In this document: positions 25,634 to 38,175 of the stretch, one piece after another | How positions within the stretch are numbered: the first letter of the stretch is position 1 | Layout: each line of letters starts with the position of its first letter | DNA from: Lichenostomus cassidix | Lineage: Eukaryota; Chordata; Aves; Passeriformes; Meliphagidae | Length of the DNA: 64,000 nt | Assembly: GCA_008360975.2 (NCBI GenBank) | Contig: CM039180.1 | Location: 11,561,122 to 11,625,121 of the forward strand | Direction: 5' to 3' | Notes under the pieces: generated by a model | Seen by the model: only the letters and a program-made list of their open reading frames with translations | What the model was told of the DNA's origin: nothing | The model's database searches: none | Made by a program: the position numbers and the translations under genes

Positions 25634-28600
25634 GTTTTAAAAGAATACCAGATATTTTCAAAATCTAAGCTTGAGTCTCTCAGAAATGGGACCAGCTCCT
25701 CACAGAATACGGAGGAAATCAATACCTGGGTGCTAACTTCTGCCTTTGGGGGCACAGAAGCAGAATTATTTTCTACGTCTTTGCACGTGTGATAGGTTTG
25801 GTGAAGAGCAGAAGCTGAAATGGAACTTCCCTGCCTAAAAAGGGCACAGCAGAGAGGAGCTACACATGCATGGACAGACACACTTGTTCACAAAACCACA
25901 TCCCAACAGTGGCACAAGCAGCCCCTGCTCAGAGTTTCACCAGAAAAGCCTGTGTAGGTACATTCACTCCTGACCTTCTCTCGTACTGGGATCATTTTGG
26001 CTTTCTGTCATGATACCTGAATTTTGTGTTATTTTTCTTAGGGTAGTCATGACCTTGTTCTTACGTATGTCAAATTATTATTCTATTCTCAAGGAAATAA
26101 AAAGGTGACTCATATGAAAACAATGAAGTGAGTGTGCTTAGTGAGCACTGTCTGTACCCTGCCTGCATCCCAAAATACTCTTTAACGTCCTCGGCTTTCT
26201 TAAAAATGGTTAGGGGCTGGTACAGAAGCCCAGAAGACAAGGGGATAATGTGTATGTGTCAGATAACAACAGCTGGATGGCTGTGGAGCCAACCAAGGAT
26301 TGTAAGTAATAACATTCTGTGGGAAAGAGCAAGATGTGTGTGGAGAAGGGGAATATACTGAGATAAGGCAGTACTTTTCTGGGACAAGCATCCTTTTTTG
26401 GCTGCTGGAGATAAGCACAACACCATCCAGTGCTAGCATGGAATGAAGCCAAAACGTGGGCATGGAATGTAGGGGGGATCAAGACTACCCAAGACCCCTG
26501 AAGCCCTCTGAGTACTATCCAGAAAGATCTGAAATAAAGGCCTGTGTATGATCACTAATTTGCACAGAAAGAGAGAAACCTGTCTTCAGGGTAGGGAAAA
26601 TTATCTACAAAAATATCCACCAAGCCTGGGCACACACCCCAGGACCCTGTACAAGCTGGGGCACTGGTGGCAATTTTTTATTTCTTACCTAGATGGTACA
26701 TTAATCAGTTGTGTTTGTAGCATAGGGATTTTGAGAACAGGAATTCAAAAGTGCTTTTTTTTCCTAATCCCTTTTAATGACTACAGCATTTTTGTTTCCT
26801 TCTAGTATTTCCTCCAAGGAAGCAAAAAGCCTTTGAATTAAACTAATGTTTGTTGTCTGTTACTGGATAGCACAAAAAGAGAACGAAATTAAGGACTAAC
26901 AATATTCTGAAACTAGCATGACCTTAAATTACAGCAGGTTAATAAATCACTTCAAATGTAAATCTCTCTCTGCTCTCACCTTGAGATCTGAATACCTTTA
27001 ATCAAGTTGCATAATAGAAATTTTGATGATCAAAGCCTGCAACTGCTGGTGGAGTGAGACTACAAGTTGGAGAGACAGCTGGGACTTAAAGTTTGGGCTG
27101 TTCAACAAAAAATGCTTTGGAAATTCAGTCTCTCAGGAACCTATAAAACATAACATAGTGTTGCAAAAGGTTTGAATATTTAACAAAAGCCATTGTAAAT
27201 CTTTTAAAGCCCAGCATGGGAACGCGGAGAGACTGAGGAGATAGGAAGGGATCAAAGAGATTTTGGGGTAAGTCACAAGATCAATGTTTGTGAGCACAAC
27301 TGTGGGATGAGTTGTTGGAGTCCTGAGTCCCAGCAGGCCTCTCCTGTATCACCTCTCCCCCTGGGACAAGAACAGCTGACCCCAGCAGAGCTCTGGGAGC
27401 TGCACCTTGCAGCACAAACACAACGGGTGCACAGTCAAGCCAAGGCTCAAAAACCTGAGAGAGCCAATGATGAATGTGGGGTTCTCTCCTGCTGAGGAAC
27501 TGGAGGGCAGCTGCAGCACCAGCATCTTAACAGTGCTGTACTGCAGCAACTCTTCATGGGAGCTGAGAAAAATCCAGTGTCACTCATTCTGTGGTCTTCT
27601 TTAACATCAACACAAAACAGACCTGTATGCATCTGATTTTTTTTCTGGAAGTATAAAAAGAAGTGTTCATAAGCCTTCAATCTGAAAATATGGTAGGAGG
27701 AAGACAAAAGGGCACATTCAAGACAGAAGAAAACTCAGAGTAGCATTAACCTCCTTGACATACTTCCCTCTCCAAGTTGTACCAGGCTGCTAAATTTAAG
27801 GTATTCGTGATTTTCTGAGCATGTTCTTGTTCATGCATTTGCCCTCTGAGATCTTCCTAGTGGGGAGCAAGGCAGCATAAGGCTGTCATGGTTTTCTCCC
27901 TGGTTATCAATATTGCAGCTCACAGTCACAAAAGCACCCTCATCTTAGAGACATAATTTATGGGTGTGTGTTTGTCCTTCCACACATAGGAAGCTTCTAA
28001 AAGGGAAAAAAATGTATCCTTACAAGAATAATAAGTTTTATAAAACTCTTAATCATATAAATCAGACCAAACTCCCTGTGAAATAAAAATGAAAGCTTGG
28101 CTCTGCTGGAATCAAACATAAACCTCTGATTTCAGGGTGGACAGAATTTCACATAAACCTGGAAGAGAAATGGGCTGTAATGCCTGGTTTATTTCAGTGC
28201 AGGGCAAACATCCCCAGCAGAGTACCAGGCTACTAGAGCTCTTCAAGCCTTTTACGAGCAACATAAAAGCCAGAGATCTGGTGCCAAATCCCCTGGTTGG
28301 CTCTTTCCAAAACAAGGAGTAATTCTGATCTATCATGGAGGATTTCAGCATGTGTCCAAATGCAAATACCTGGATTTGCTTCATCCAAAGTGAAACAGTG
28401 TCTGCAGGTGGGCAGAGTGCTGCAGTGCCCTTCTGCCCCTACGTTGTCTGCAAAGCTGAGCTGGCCTGGGACCTTGGATAACCACAGTCCCAGGGCACCC
28501 CAGCCCAGCTCAGAAGCCTGATGCACAGCAGCCATCTCTGATTACCAGTGTAACAACTGCAAACTGGATCATCTACAGTCCAAATCACCCCTTGACAGAG

Positions 28601-29608
28601 AAGCAAAAGCAGGCTTGCCAAGCTGCCCTTCCCTGCTGCTGTGTGCCCCATAATGGGCAACACTGAAGACATTTTGGCCATGGTTTTATTTATCCAGTGT
28701 TTTCTGTTTGATATGTAAACCAAAGCATATTAAATGCATGCATGTGTGTGCATATTTGTATGCAGTCCACATATTTCAGCCCATTTCTTACAGCAGTCTG
28801 CACTAATAAATTTTATCCATCACTGGCCCTCAGGTTCCTTCTGTTTCTCAGCAGAGGACCTGAGAAGGCAGCTCAAGGGGCAGGGCTGCTGCTCTTTAAA
28901 CTCTGCATCCCCCCTTCATGAAATGCTGGTCTCAGGAGGAGGCAGAGCCCAGCTTGCAGCAGAAGAGTAATTGCCTTCTGGAAGTGAGCTGCAGCACTCA
29001 GAGCATCTGCGCCTTCAAAATGCAGTTTTCAGTCCCCATCTGCAGGCAGGATGGAGCAGGGCAGCTCAGCACCCCAGCTGGGCAGGGGGACACTGGGCTG
29101 AGCTGGGGTAAAGCCATGGCACTGCAGGGGAGGATGAAGAACAGCCAGTCTGTCCAAATCATGGCAGGGAGCTGCAGATAAAATCTTGTCTACCCTTCAT
29201 CACTTAATCACCAGCCAGAGCTTTAAGGGTCTGGTCTGCACATGTGGTTGTGCAGGGGCAGCTGTTGTGCAGTTCTGCCAGAGCCAGGCTGGGGGTAGCT
29301 ACAGGTGTGCAATATGTACACACAGCTATTGGTGGAATGACAGAAATGCAGGAAAAAGCTACACACAGACACATCCCTGTGCACAGCTGGGGCAGAGCAG
29401 GTACAGGGGTGGCAGTGCCTCGTGCTTTGGCAAGCCCCAGGGATGCAGAGAAGAGCAGCACAAAGCCCTGCAGACATGGGGGTGTGCATGCAGTGCTCAG
29501 GCTGCTGCCTTGCTCTGCTGACCCAAAACATCCCCAAACCACAGCAGCTTCCCAAGCCTCACACAGGACTGGGATTTCATGACAGATGAAAGAAGATAGC
29601 TACCTGCT

Positions 29609-29652
29609 CAGACATAGATCAATTAAATAGCAGACACAGATCAATTAAATGA
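29609..29652. repeat. Two-copy 22-bp tandem repeat
   Basis: Two adjacent 22-base units, 29609-29630 and 29631-29652, share the core AGATCAATTAAAT. They differ only at position 7 and the last two bases. It is a minisatellite-like duplication of unknown significance in intergenic DNA. Confidence 0.8.
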
Positions 29653-31169
29653 GCAAAACCAGACCAAGGCCCAGATTTCCAGCTCAAGGAAATGGCTTTA
29701 CACATGACAAATTTGGGGAGAGGAGTGCATGCAGCTGAACTGTGAGCTCCACAGCACCTGCACAGTGGCTCACTGCTTCCTCAAACACCAACAACCATAG
29801 CTCCTGCTGATACCAAAGATTTTGTTTGTTTGATATATTGATGCCCAAGCCCTAAGGCAGTAAAGCCCTGCAGGCAAATTTTCCTTGCTCCCTACACTGG
29901 AAAGGGAAGATTAAGAGCAAGGTCTTGAGCTTTAGCCCAAGGCAAAAGAAAAGAACAACTTAATCAATGCTTTCAGATCAGATACTCTTCCCTTTAGCTG
30001 AGGAAGCATGAGAAATCCAGAGGTTTTGATTAAAGTCCACCTTCCAGCCTTTTCCCATTTTAGGAGGTTTCACCATTATCTAAGCACTCTCCTTCACCTG
30101 CTCACAGACAGCTTGCTCATAAAGGCAATGTTACTCAAATTTGTCAAAAGTAATTTAAAATCCCATCAACATCAGAAAACTGTAAAAAGTAATATTAACA
30201 CCTAAGTCCAGCAAGTCAAGAACTGCACTTTCACTAGTTTCTAATGAAAATTACTCTGTAGTAAGTTTGTCTTCATTTTTTGTTGTGACACAGCCCGTTA
30301 ATTAATACATTTTTACAACCAGAGTAATGAGTTTTCTCTATTATATCTGTCTAATAATATATCTCCTAAGAAAAATGAGATCAATCATTATTTTAAACAT
30401 TAGCTTTATGGGGTTTTTATTCCATTTATAAGATCTGCACAGATAAATCAAAAAAACCACCAGTTTCCATCACCCCCCAGAATGGGATTAATTTACCATA
30501 ACGAAAATGGATGGGAGCATCAGAAGTGCTCACTCCAAATAAGCTCACAGTGACTAATACCATGAATATGAAAAGCTATCTTAGCCGATTCTAGGCTGCA
30601 GATAGATCTTGGCAGAAAGGAAGACTGAGGAAATGAATGTAATCACTGCAAAATATGTAAAAATGACAGAGAGGGGAAAGTCTAGACAATGTGAGATGAT
30701 TGCCATGCTCTCCAGCTTGCAATGCAAAGCCTGTCCTCTGATTGTTCTGAGGTTTAAACTGCCGAACACACAGTGCCTCTCCAAACCCATATGGGCAAGC
30801 AATTTGCCATATGTTTTAGAACATGCCACAAGTTCCCAGAGATGCACTACTGCTAATGCTGCAAATAGAAAAAGAGCAAGAAATGCCACCCCTGTCTCTC
30901 TGACACATTAACAAGGGAGTGGAGTGCTCAAAGCTTGTTTTCAAAAAAAATATCAGCTCTCTACATGGTAACTTTTCCTTCTCCATGCTCATAGCCACAT
31001 GAGCTTGCCCTGGCTCCCAGAGTCCTAGCACCAAAGAAATTATCTGGGGCTCTGGGTTGATGGCAAATTGTGAGCAGCATGTCCAGGCAGCCAAAAAGGC
31101 CAACTGTATCAACTACCAGCATTGCTGGTGTCAATCACAGCTGGTAACAACCACAGCATGGCTGGCCCA

Positions 31170-31430
31170 CCTAGGGAGCTGATTGTCCTGCTCCACATCA
31201 CCCTGGTGTGCCCTGTGTGCAGTTTTGGGCACTTCCATGTGAGAAGGATATAGAGCTATTAGAGAGCATCCCAAGAGAAGTGACCAAAGTGGTGAAATCT
31301 CTTGAGGACAAAATTTACAAAGAGTGGCTGAAGTCACTTGGCTTGTTCAGCCTAGAGAAGGGAAGATTGACAGGTGACATCATGGCAGTCTAAAACTTCT
31401 TCAAGGGGGGAAGAGAGAGGTGCTGATCTC
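31170..31430 (+). mobile_element. Decayed CR1 LINE fragment
   Basis: The order of recognisable CR1 words matches the 3' portion of avian CR1 elements: CCTGGTGTGCCCTGTGTGCA, then GAGCTATTAGAGAGCATCC, then GGCTTGTTCAGCCTAGAG and the AGAAGGGAAG stretch. It is 3'-truncated and diverged, so it lacks the terminal CATTCTATGATTC-type tail. The orientation is that of the CR1 sense strand. No coding potential remains. Confidence 0.7.
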
Positions 31431-31739
31431 TTTTCTCTGGGAGAAACTCCATCCCAAAGGCTCTGGAAATGTTTTCTTAAATAATAACTGCATTTAAGAA
31501 GGAGCATTACAGGGAATTAACAGTCCTGCAGTCTTGCTTGTTAGGTTTTGTTTTTTGGTTTTGTGTTCTGATACAGTGAAAACCTTTGCATTTTTAGAAC
31601 ATAGAACTGCACATGCAAGGAAACCTGTGGCTGAAATAGGCAGTTTGTACCCATTGCCCCTTGCAAAGAGAGAGCTTCCATTCTCTTTTAGCTGCCCCTT
31701 AAGCACTGTAATTCTGTGGTGAGTCACTCCTGAGCCTTC

Positions 31740-31870
31740 TTTGCTCCAGGAGAAGAGAACTGTCTTTCCTCACAGGACAGGTGTAGAAGGTGGCTTGATC
31801 ATCTCCTGAGCCCTCCTCTCAATCCTCTCCAGCCTGTCTGCACCTGCATCTAAGGTCAGGAGATGTTCTT
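31740..31870 (-). mobile_element. Possible reverse-oriented CR1 remnant
   Basis: The stretch containing GAGCCCTCCTCTCAATCCTC and CCAGCCTGTCTGCACCTG resembles the complement of an internal CR1 segment. It is too diverged to be sure by eye. A repeat-library alignment would settle it. Confidence 0.3.
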
Positions 31871-34800
31871 CAATGTTTGATACCACGACCACTACCCAAG
31901 CTATCTAATATACATAATTTTCTTCTACTGCAGTTGCAGCTGTAAGTTTTATAGAGCTGGGCTGGTACCTTGGTGAGTTGCAGCCACAGCTGCTGTTAGA
32001 AGGAGCTGATTCAAAGGTTGAGATCTGGAGAAAAGAGCATTGGTGTTCCCCACCTGTGAGTTGCAGGTGCTATATCTGCATTATCAGTAATAACTTCAAC
32101 AAGGCACCAACCTAATCTTCAGTGAGACCTCCCCTTATCTTCATGGGGGGAGGGTGTTTAAATGATATTTTCAAGCATTAATAAATCTATTTTGCCTTTT
32201 ATTTCAAGTGGCTCAGTTGAGAGAATTGGAAAGAAACAAAATATAAAGGTAGTGGCAAAAGCTGCTACACTAGTCCCAGTAGTGCATTCTTTGGCTGTGC
32301 ATTATTAAGCCAACACAAAGAACATTTCCAGGAATACCATTATGCTGCTGCATAGAGAAAAATGCTCCTGATTAGCATGTACTCGACATGCTTGGAAAAT
32401 TAGTTCTCCTTCAGAGAATTCCAGCAACAAGTGAAACATCTGTTGTTTCCTCCGAGTTATAACAATTATTTTACAATTACTCTTTTGAATACTTTGAATT
32501 TCTAATTTTTCATTTTTATCTAGAAAGCCAGGATTTGTGGTGCAATTGGAATTCACAATGTGCACATGTGTGTGGGAAAGAAGAATAGGAAATAATGGCA
32601 GTCCCTAACTGCAGTGTTATATCACCTCAAGGCTAAACTTGTTGGCCGTCTACATTATTTGCATTCACTGTATTAATTCCACTCTATACACAATGGGAAT
32701 TAAACCCATTTCAATAAATTCAATGGCTCCTACTTATTCCAAGGTTGATGCCAGTGATCCCTATTGTTTGTAGCAACACAATATGCTTTCTGCAGCCAAA
32801 AATCCAGCTTCCACCCTCTTCCCACAGCACACTGCTTGTGCAGCTGTGGCAGTACCAACATGTGGGGTCTAAACAACACTGAAATAAATGGTGTCAAAAA
32901 AAACCCCCGAGTGGGCTGGAGTAGCAAACAGCATGGCAGCAGAAATGTGCAGAAGCACTTGGAATTGCTTAAGCCAGTTTCTCAAGCAGTGAAAACAAGT
33001 CACAGCACAGGCAAGCAAGAGCTGTGAAGAGTCAGAGCCCTGGACAGCACAGAAGTCAAAAGACCAACCAGAGACCTTGTCCCATGATAATAATCACATT
33101 TATAACACTTAGACAAACTCACCTCGTTATATTCAGTGCAGGTTATCTGCTATCAAGAGCTATTGCTTCAAAAGGTGATGCACAAAGGAGAGGTGAGAAA
33201 CGCAGGTTAAATATGGTACTTTGCTCTTCCTGCTATGTTTGCCTGCACAGTGACAGCACAAGTGCCTTGGGCAATGGCCTGTTACAGAAACAGGGCTCCA
33301 GCATCAGCCTCAGAGGGTCATTGGAAGTTATTTCTGTTATCCACACAGGCTGGATGAACAAATAACTCACCAAATACTCTTAGAAGCTGTCTAACTTAGC
33401 ACAGGTTCACAAAAGACTGGAACCAGGACACCTTGCTGAAGGACAGGGCTAAAATGTCAGTGGTTCCCACTTTGCAAGCTGGAGATTCTTTGTGCTATTT
33501 TTATCTTCTCTGCAAACACTTTCAGGCCAGCCAGCAAAGGCCTTTGAGGAGTATCTTTGGCTCAGCTGCAAATCTACAGCCCGAAGATAACACAGGAGAC
33601 ATATGGCAAAGCCTTGTCTCTGTCAGCCCTACTCCCTTTGAGCACAGGGTACGTGTGATTCCAGCTGCTGGGAGGACACACATCACAGAGATCTTGGCCA
33701 AGCAGGGAGGGCTCTCTGCTTCTGGAAGGGTTTTACAGCTCAATGCCATCTCACCTTTGCACCTGTCAGCAGCACTGCCATAAGGGATTTCCAGTGTAAC
33801 AGGCAAAGAACAAAAGCATTGCCCCTGCAACTCTGCCAAAACAGGAACGGCGTTTCCCCATGTGTAGGGTCAAGTTCAGGGCCAATCCTACCCACCCTTC
33901 AAGTGATTCTTTTTGGTAACTAAGACACAGATCTCTCCATGTACACCTGTGTGTCACCCTGGGGAAAGCTGTGCCTGTTTTGGGTGCTGCTGCTGTGCCC
34001 ACACAGTGCTGCCTGCAGCTGTGCTGATGTGGGCAGCTCAGCAGCTGCAGTACTGCAGCACAGGGAGAGATCCGAGTGCTGCTGCAAGACTATGGAATTC
34101 ACATTTGGAAATCGTTTCTAAGGGAAAACTAATAAAATTTAAAAAGAAAAGAAAATAAGAAAACAAATGCCTTCCTTTCCAGTGGCAGCCAAACTAATTA
34201 TAGAGCTGCAAATGCTGTTAAAGTTTCACTGCAGAACAGAAAAGTCAGACTATTTGCCCTAACTTAAGTGGCTGAAAGTTTTTTGCATCTGATTCTAAAT
34301 TATCCACATCTTTTCCTTTTTCACTCAAGAGAGAAACATCCCAGAGGATCACTAAAATGAGGGTCAAAGATCAACTGAATGAATTCCCCTCTAAAGGTAA
34401 ATGTGACTTTTTAATGACTGCCAAGGAAGTCCTGGGTCAATTTGACGTAAAATTTAGACATCTCAGGCCAAAGAATGCTACACAAAATGGAAGACTGCAG
34501 CCCTGGGTACAGTGAGCAGAGCATGCAGAGCTGTTGGAGAGTGACTTTTCATCAAGGTCAAACCTTTATCCCTAGGCTGGCTGTCTTTGACCCCAGTCAG
34601 CACTATTGTAGAGACAGTTTAATGAAATACTGGAGCACTACAAACAACTATTTCACCAAAACTCACTGGTTTAGTGCCAACTTCCACTTAGGTTCCATGT
34701 GTTTAACTGCAATTTTCAATTAGTCAAGTAATTCACTTCCCATTTATTTACACACACGAGACAGAGCAAAAGCAAAATATTTCATTTGATTCATAATCAT

Positions 34801-35640
34801 GTGCCCAGAGACTCAGGCTTGGATTGTGACATGGGGAGAACGTAGCCAGCTAATTCCTGACAAATTTCATTACCAATAAGGCCATGCTCAAGAAGCAGAA
34901 ACTGTTTATGAGGGCTAGAAGTGATAAGCTGATGGGTGTTTAAGAATGCAAGCATGCCTAAACATAAAGTAATGTCATTCTTAAAAACAGACTGAAGTAA
35001 TAAATTAAATTAGTAAGAAATGGAATATTTTTGGGAGCTTGTCCCTGCAGTACATGTGCTTTCCTTTCCTTGAAATGGTTAATCAAATACAGGGGAAGAA
35101 AAGAAATAAAATGGACAAATCTTTCTGTGGCATGACCTTATTTTCTACTCCAGATTGTGAACTTATACAAGGTTGTACTGGAAAAATTGAATCTGACCAG
35201 CCATCAGTGCTGTTTATTTTATCAGAGGTGCTTGTGTCCATACTGGATGTTGTAGCTTCATCTCTCAAGAGCTAGAAAGGAAATCTCTCTCGATTTCTCT
35301 CTCCAGAGAATTCAGTTACTGATAGTAGGAGACATGGCATTGCTTACAGCCCAGAGAATTGACTTTTTATCATTAAACCAAATCTGCAGCAACTTCTGAT
35401 TTCTGGAAGTTTGTTTAAGGATGGCAAGGTATCAGCTCAAGTGTAAAATGAGTAAAGAGTGGGGAAAAAATAGGGGAGAAAGAGGTAAAAACATAAGCTT
35501 AAAAAAAATATTATTTAATAACACTTTGGGACAGTTATTTCTAACATATTGAGGTACATATTGACTCTCCAATGCCTAATCTAAACTAACTAATCTGAAG
35601 TAATGCTCTACAGATATTTTACACTTACATAATTCAGACA

Positions 35641-35680
35641 TTCCCCAAGGACCTACAGGTACCAAAGGTACCTGGGGGAA
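35641..35680. repeat. Inverted repeat with perfect 8-bp stem and 3-base loop
   Basis: CAGGTACC at 35656-35663 and GGTACCTG at 35667-35674 are perfect complements separated by AAA. The flanks TTCCCC at 35641-35646 and GGGGAA at 35675-35680 extend the pairing around a nine-base one-sided bulge. There is no T-tract and no known RNA family. It could form a hairpin as RNA or a small cruciform, or be chance. Confidence 0.75.
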
Positions 35681-37100
35681 GCTCCCAAATGGCAGCCTGG
35701 TGGACAATGCAGATGGCATCAACCACATGGGTTTCTTTACCCTTTCCTGTTTATCCCTATTGCCACACTGCAGACTTTCCCTGATGAAACCAAGATGGGA
35801 CTTAAAATCTCACCTGAGCTTTTACATTAACATCCAATTAAAACCCATGTTCTTACATACCTGCTTATAGATAAAACTCCAGTGTGTCTTTGGCATGACA
35901 GCACTACAAGATCTGCTGACACCTCACTGCCAGAAAGCCCAGCCAGCCTTACACCTGCCATAGCAGCAGCTGAGGTGCTGGTCAGCTGCCCCAGAGTCCA
36001 GCTGATGTGGCAGTAGCCTTGTGCTCCAACACCAGCCCCAAGCAGAGCCCTCTGCAAGGCACTCACTTGGGCTGGAGAAGCAGATCCAACTCCTGGTACA
36101 GCAGGCTGGCAATTTTTCCTTCACATGAAACATGCCCTGTACCAAACACCTGATATTGAGCAATACTCTTCAGCATCCTCAAGACCACTGTAGTTGCCCA
36201 TGCAAATTAAACTCCAAGGGCTGTAGCATTTGAGGCTCAAAATGACTGAAGAGGACAGACACCTGGTGGCAGTAGGTGATCAGCTTTGAGACTGGTTTCA
36301 GGACATGAGGATTTTCTCTATTTAGAACAAATTCCTCCACATGCTTTAGCCTCCCCAGGATGATTTGGGCAAGCTGCAGTGATCTACAGCCACAGGTTGA
36401 CAAAGCCTTCAGCCTGCAATAAGACCATCCACAGCAAGACCAAGTGAGAAGGGAAAAGACTCACAGCTGCAGCCTCTGATTTCTATAGTCTTCTGTTTTT
36501 TCCCTAAACTGTCCATTCTGTCCTGTCCCAGTCCTAGTCAGGGGAAGTAGCAGCACACTATGGGGAAGATCTTGGTGCCCTTTCCTATTGAAAAGGCTTT
36601 ACTGAAGGCCCTTCTCAAGGCTGCCTGTGTGTCTAGAGAATGTCCATGACATGCCAGACTCCAAGTTAGCAGTGACTGACTGCTTGAGACAGCAAGGAGG
36701 AAATCTTATCTCCACCAAGCCCCAGGCAATGCTGGGCTCAGGGGTTATGTTTAATTATGCAGATACCCAACTCTGACAGTAGAACTGTCACCAGAAGTGG
36801 GCCATCAGTTCCAGGTTTCCAGAGGTATCACACTCTCCTGTGTTACCTGTCTCACAAACTGTGAATGGCAGCCTTGGACGTTTCCTCTGTCCCAAGACAG
36901 CTGTTTGGTTGCTGTCACCAGTGGAGTCTGTGCTCAATCAGGAAGGCAAAAGGAGCAGAACTGAGGCATTAGCACAAACACCTCCATCAGCCCAGTCAGG
37001 AGCATTGGCAGCGCAGGTATCTCCAGGTGTTTTGCAGCCAGACACTCCCCAAGGCCCAGCAGAATGGCCAAGATCACCTCCTGTCCAAACAACCCCCACA

Positions 37101-37122
37101 GGGACTTCAAAGGGACTTCAAA
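37101..37122. repeat. Two-copy 11-bp tandem duplication
   Basis: The unit GGGACTTCAAA is repeated exactly. A second small repetition of GATAAGAT-like words follows near 37155-37170. Both are minor slippage-type duplications. Confidence 0.8.
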
Positions 37123-38169
37123 GGACATGTGCAGGCTCTGTCCATCACCAATGACAAGATGATAAGATGATGGTGACTTTCAGGAAAAGGAAGTGTCAGC
37201 AAAGCAGGATCCTAACAAGGCAGCAGACTCACTACTTTTCCTAAGACTGACAAGCTACAAAGGCAGTATTCAGGAGGAAAGCCACAGTACAAGTGAAGAC
37301 TGTTGTGGGGTTTTTTTAACAATACAAACATGAACACCTTCTCAAAATTATTTCCTCTCCTGTCTTGCAAGATTTAAATCAGAAAAGATGATTGGAAAAG
37401 ATGACTTTGTCAGCTGCTATTTATTACTAGATTTGCTTCCCCATCTCCTGCACCAATACAGATACATTTTCTGCAGTCATGCAATAAAAATGAGATTGCT
37501 TTACGGACTGAGAACAAAGAATCATGCATTCCTCCTTCAAAGTCTTCTCTTACATTCCTTCTGAGGGAAATTCACTACTGAGAAACTCGTAACAGAAGTC
37601 TGCCTAAGGAGGCAGCAGTGGGTAGACCAGTAACACCAACAACCTTTTTCCTCCCTTTGCCTCCAACAAAAAAGTTGGATGCCTTGGGGTTTGAAGTTTC
37701 CAGTAAAGACAACAGCAGCAGCCCACTATCACCCTCTGTAAAAAGGGTAATTCTCTCTACTGTTTGCTGCTGGGTGCCAAAGATGGACCTCGGAAATCTG
37801 AATTAGGAATATCCTTAAAGCATTACCTGGAATGAAATGTGCTTGCAGTCCAGAGAAGTTTTTGGAAGTTACTAGATTTGGTAGCTACCCAAAGGGTTTT
37901 AAATATCCCATTCCCAGAAGGTAACATGAAGAATTACCAAATTATTGAAGTATCTTTCTGTGTTTCACCTCTACTTTAACTTGTGTTGCTCTACATGATC
38001 TTCTATATCATTTGAATTCCGTGAGCAGCTTTCTTTCCCAAATGTGCTTATTTAAATAGAATATATGGATTTAAATCAAAACAGGCAGACACAGAAATAT
38101 GCTGGACATGACTAAAAGATACAGCTTACTGCATTCTTTTTTTCTTTTTTACCATCAACCATAGAAAGC

Positions 38170-38175
38170 TTTATT
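38170..38175 (-). promoter_or_regulatory. PHTF2: Distal poly(A) signal AATAAA of PHTF2 (candidate)
   Basis: AATAAA on the - strand in the context CTTGGAATAAAGCTTTC. It is followed by a GT-rich TATGGTTGATGG stretch suited to act as a downstream element. It is the most distal canonical signal before sequence that looks purely intergenic. Confidence 0.5.

Larger units (their letters stand above)
16446..31169. other. Intergenic region, left part; no gene recognised
   Basis: This is sequence between the MAGI2 3' end and the CR1 fragment at 31.2 kb. A further AATAAA at 16592 could be an alternative distal MAGI2 signal. AT-rich parts alternate with blocks of higher GC at about 18.9-22.5, 22.65-23.0, 24.8-25.1 and 27.3-29.6 kb. 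Those blocks are rich in CTGCAG/CAGCAG-like words but poor in CpG. Many overlapping short open frames lie there on both strands, as expected from stop-poor composition. None shows a recognisable protein family, splice context or conserved domain. Confidence 0.7.
31871..38139. other. Intergenic region, right part; no gene recognised
   Basis: This non-coding sequence leads up to the PHTF2 3' end. It holds a compact hairpin at 35641-35680, an A-rich patch with AATAAA near 34128-34160, and small tandem duplications near 37.1 kb. No exon, protein family or structural RNA was recognised on either strand. Confidence 0.65.

Noticed and set aside
29186..29582. Four overlapping 110-codon frames on both strands
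   Set aside because: Mutual overlap on both strands and no recognisable protein. This is a compositional artefact.
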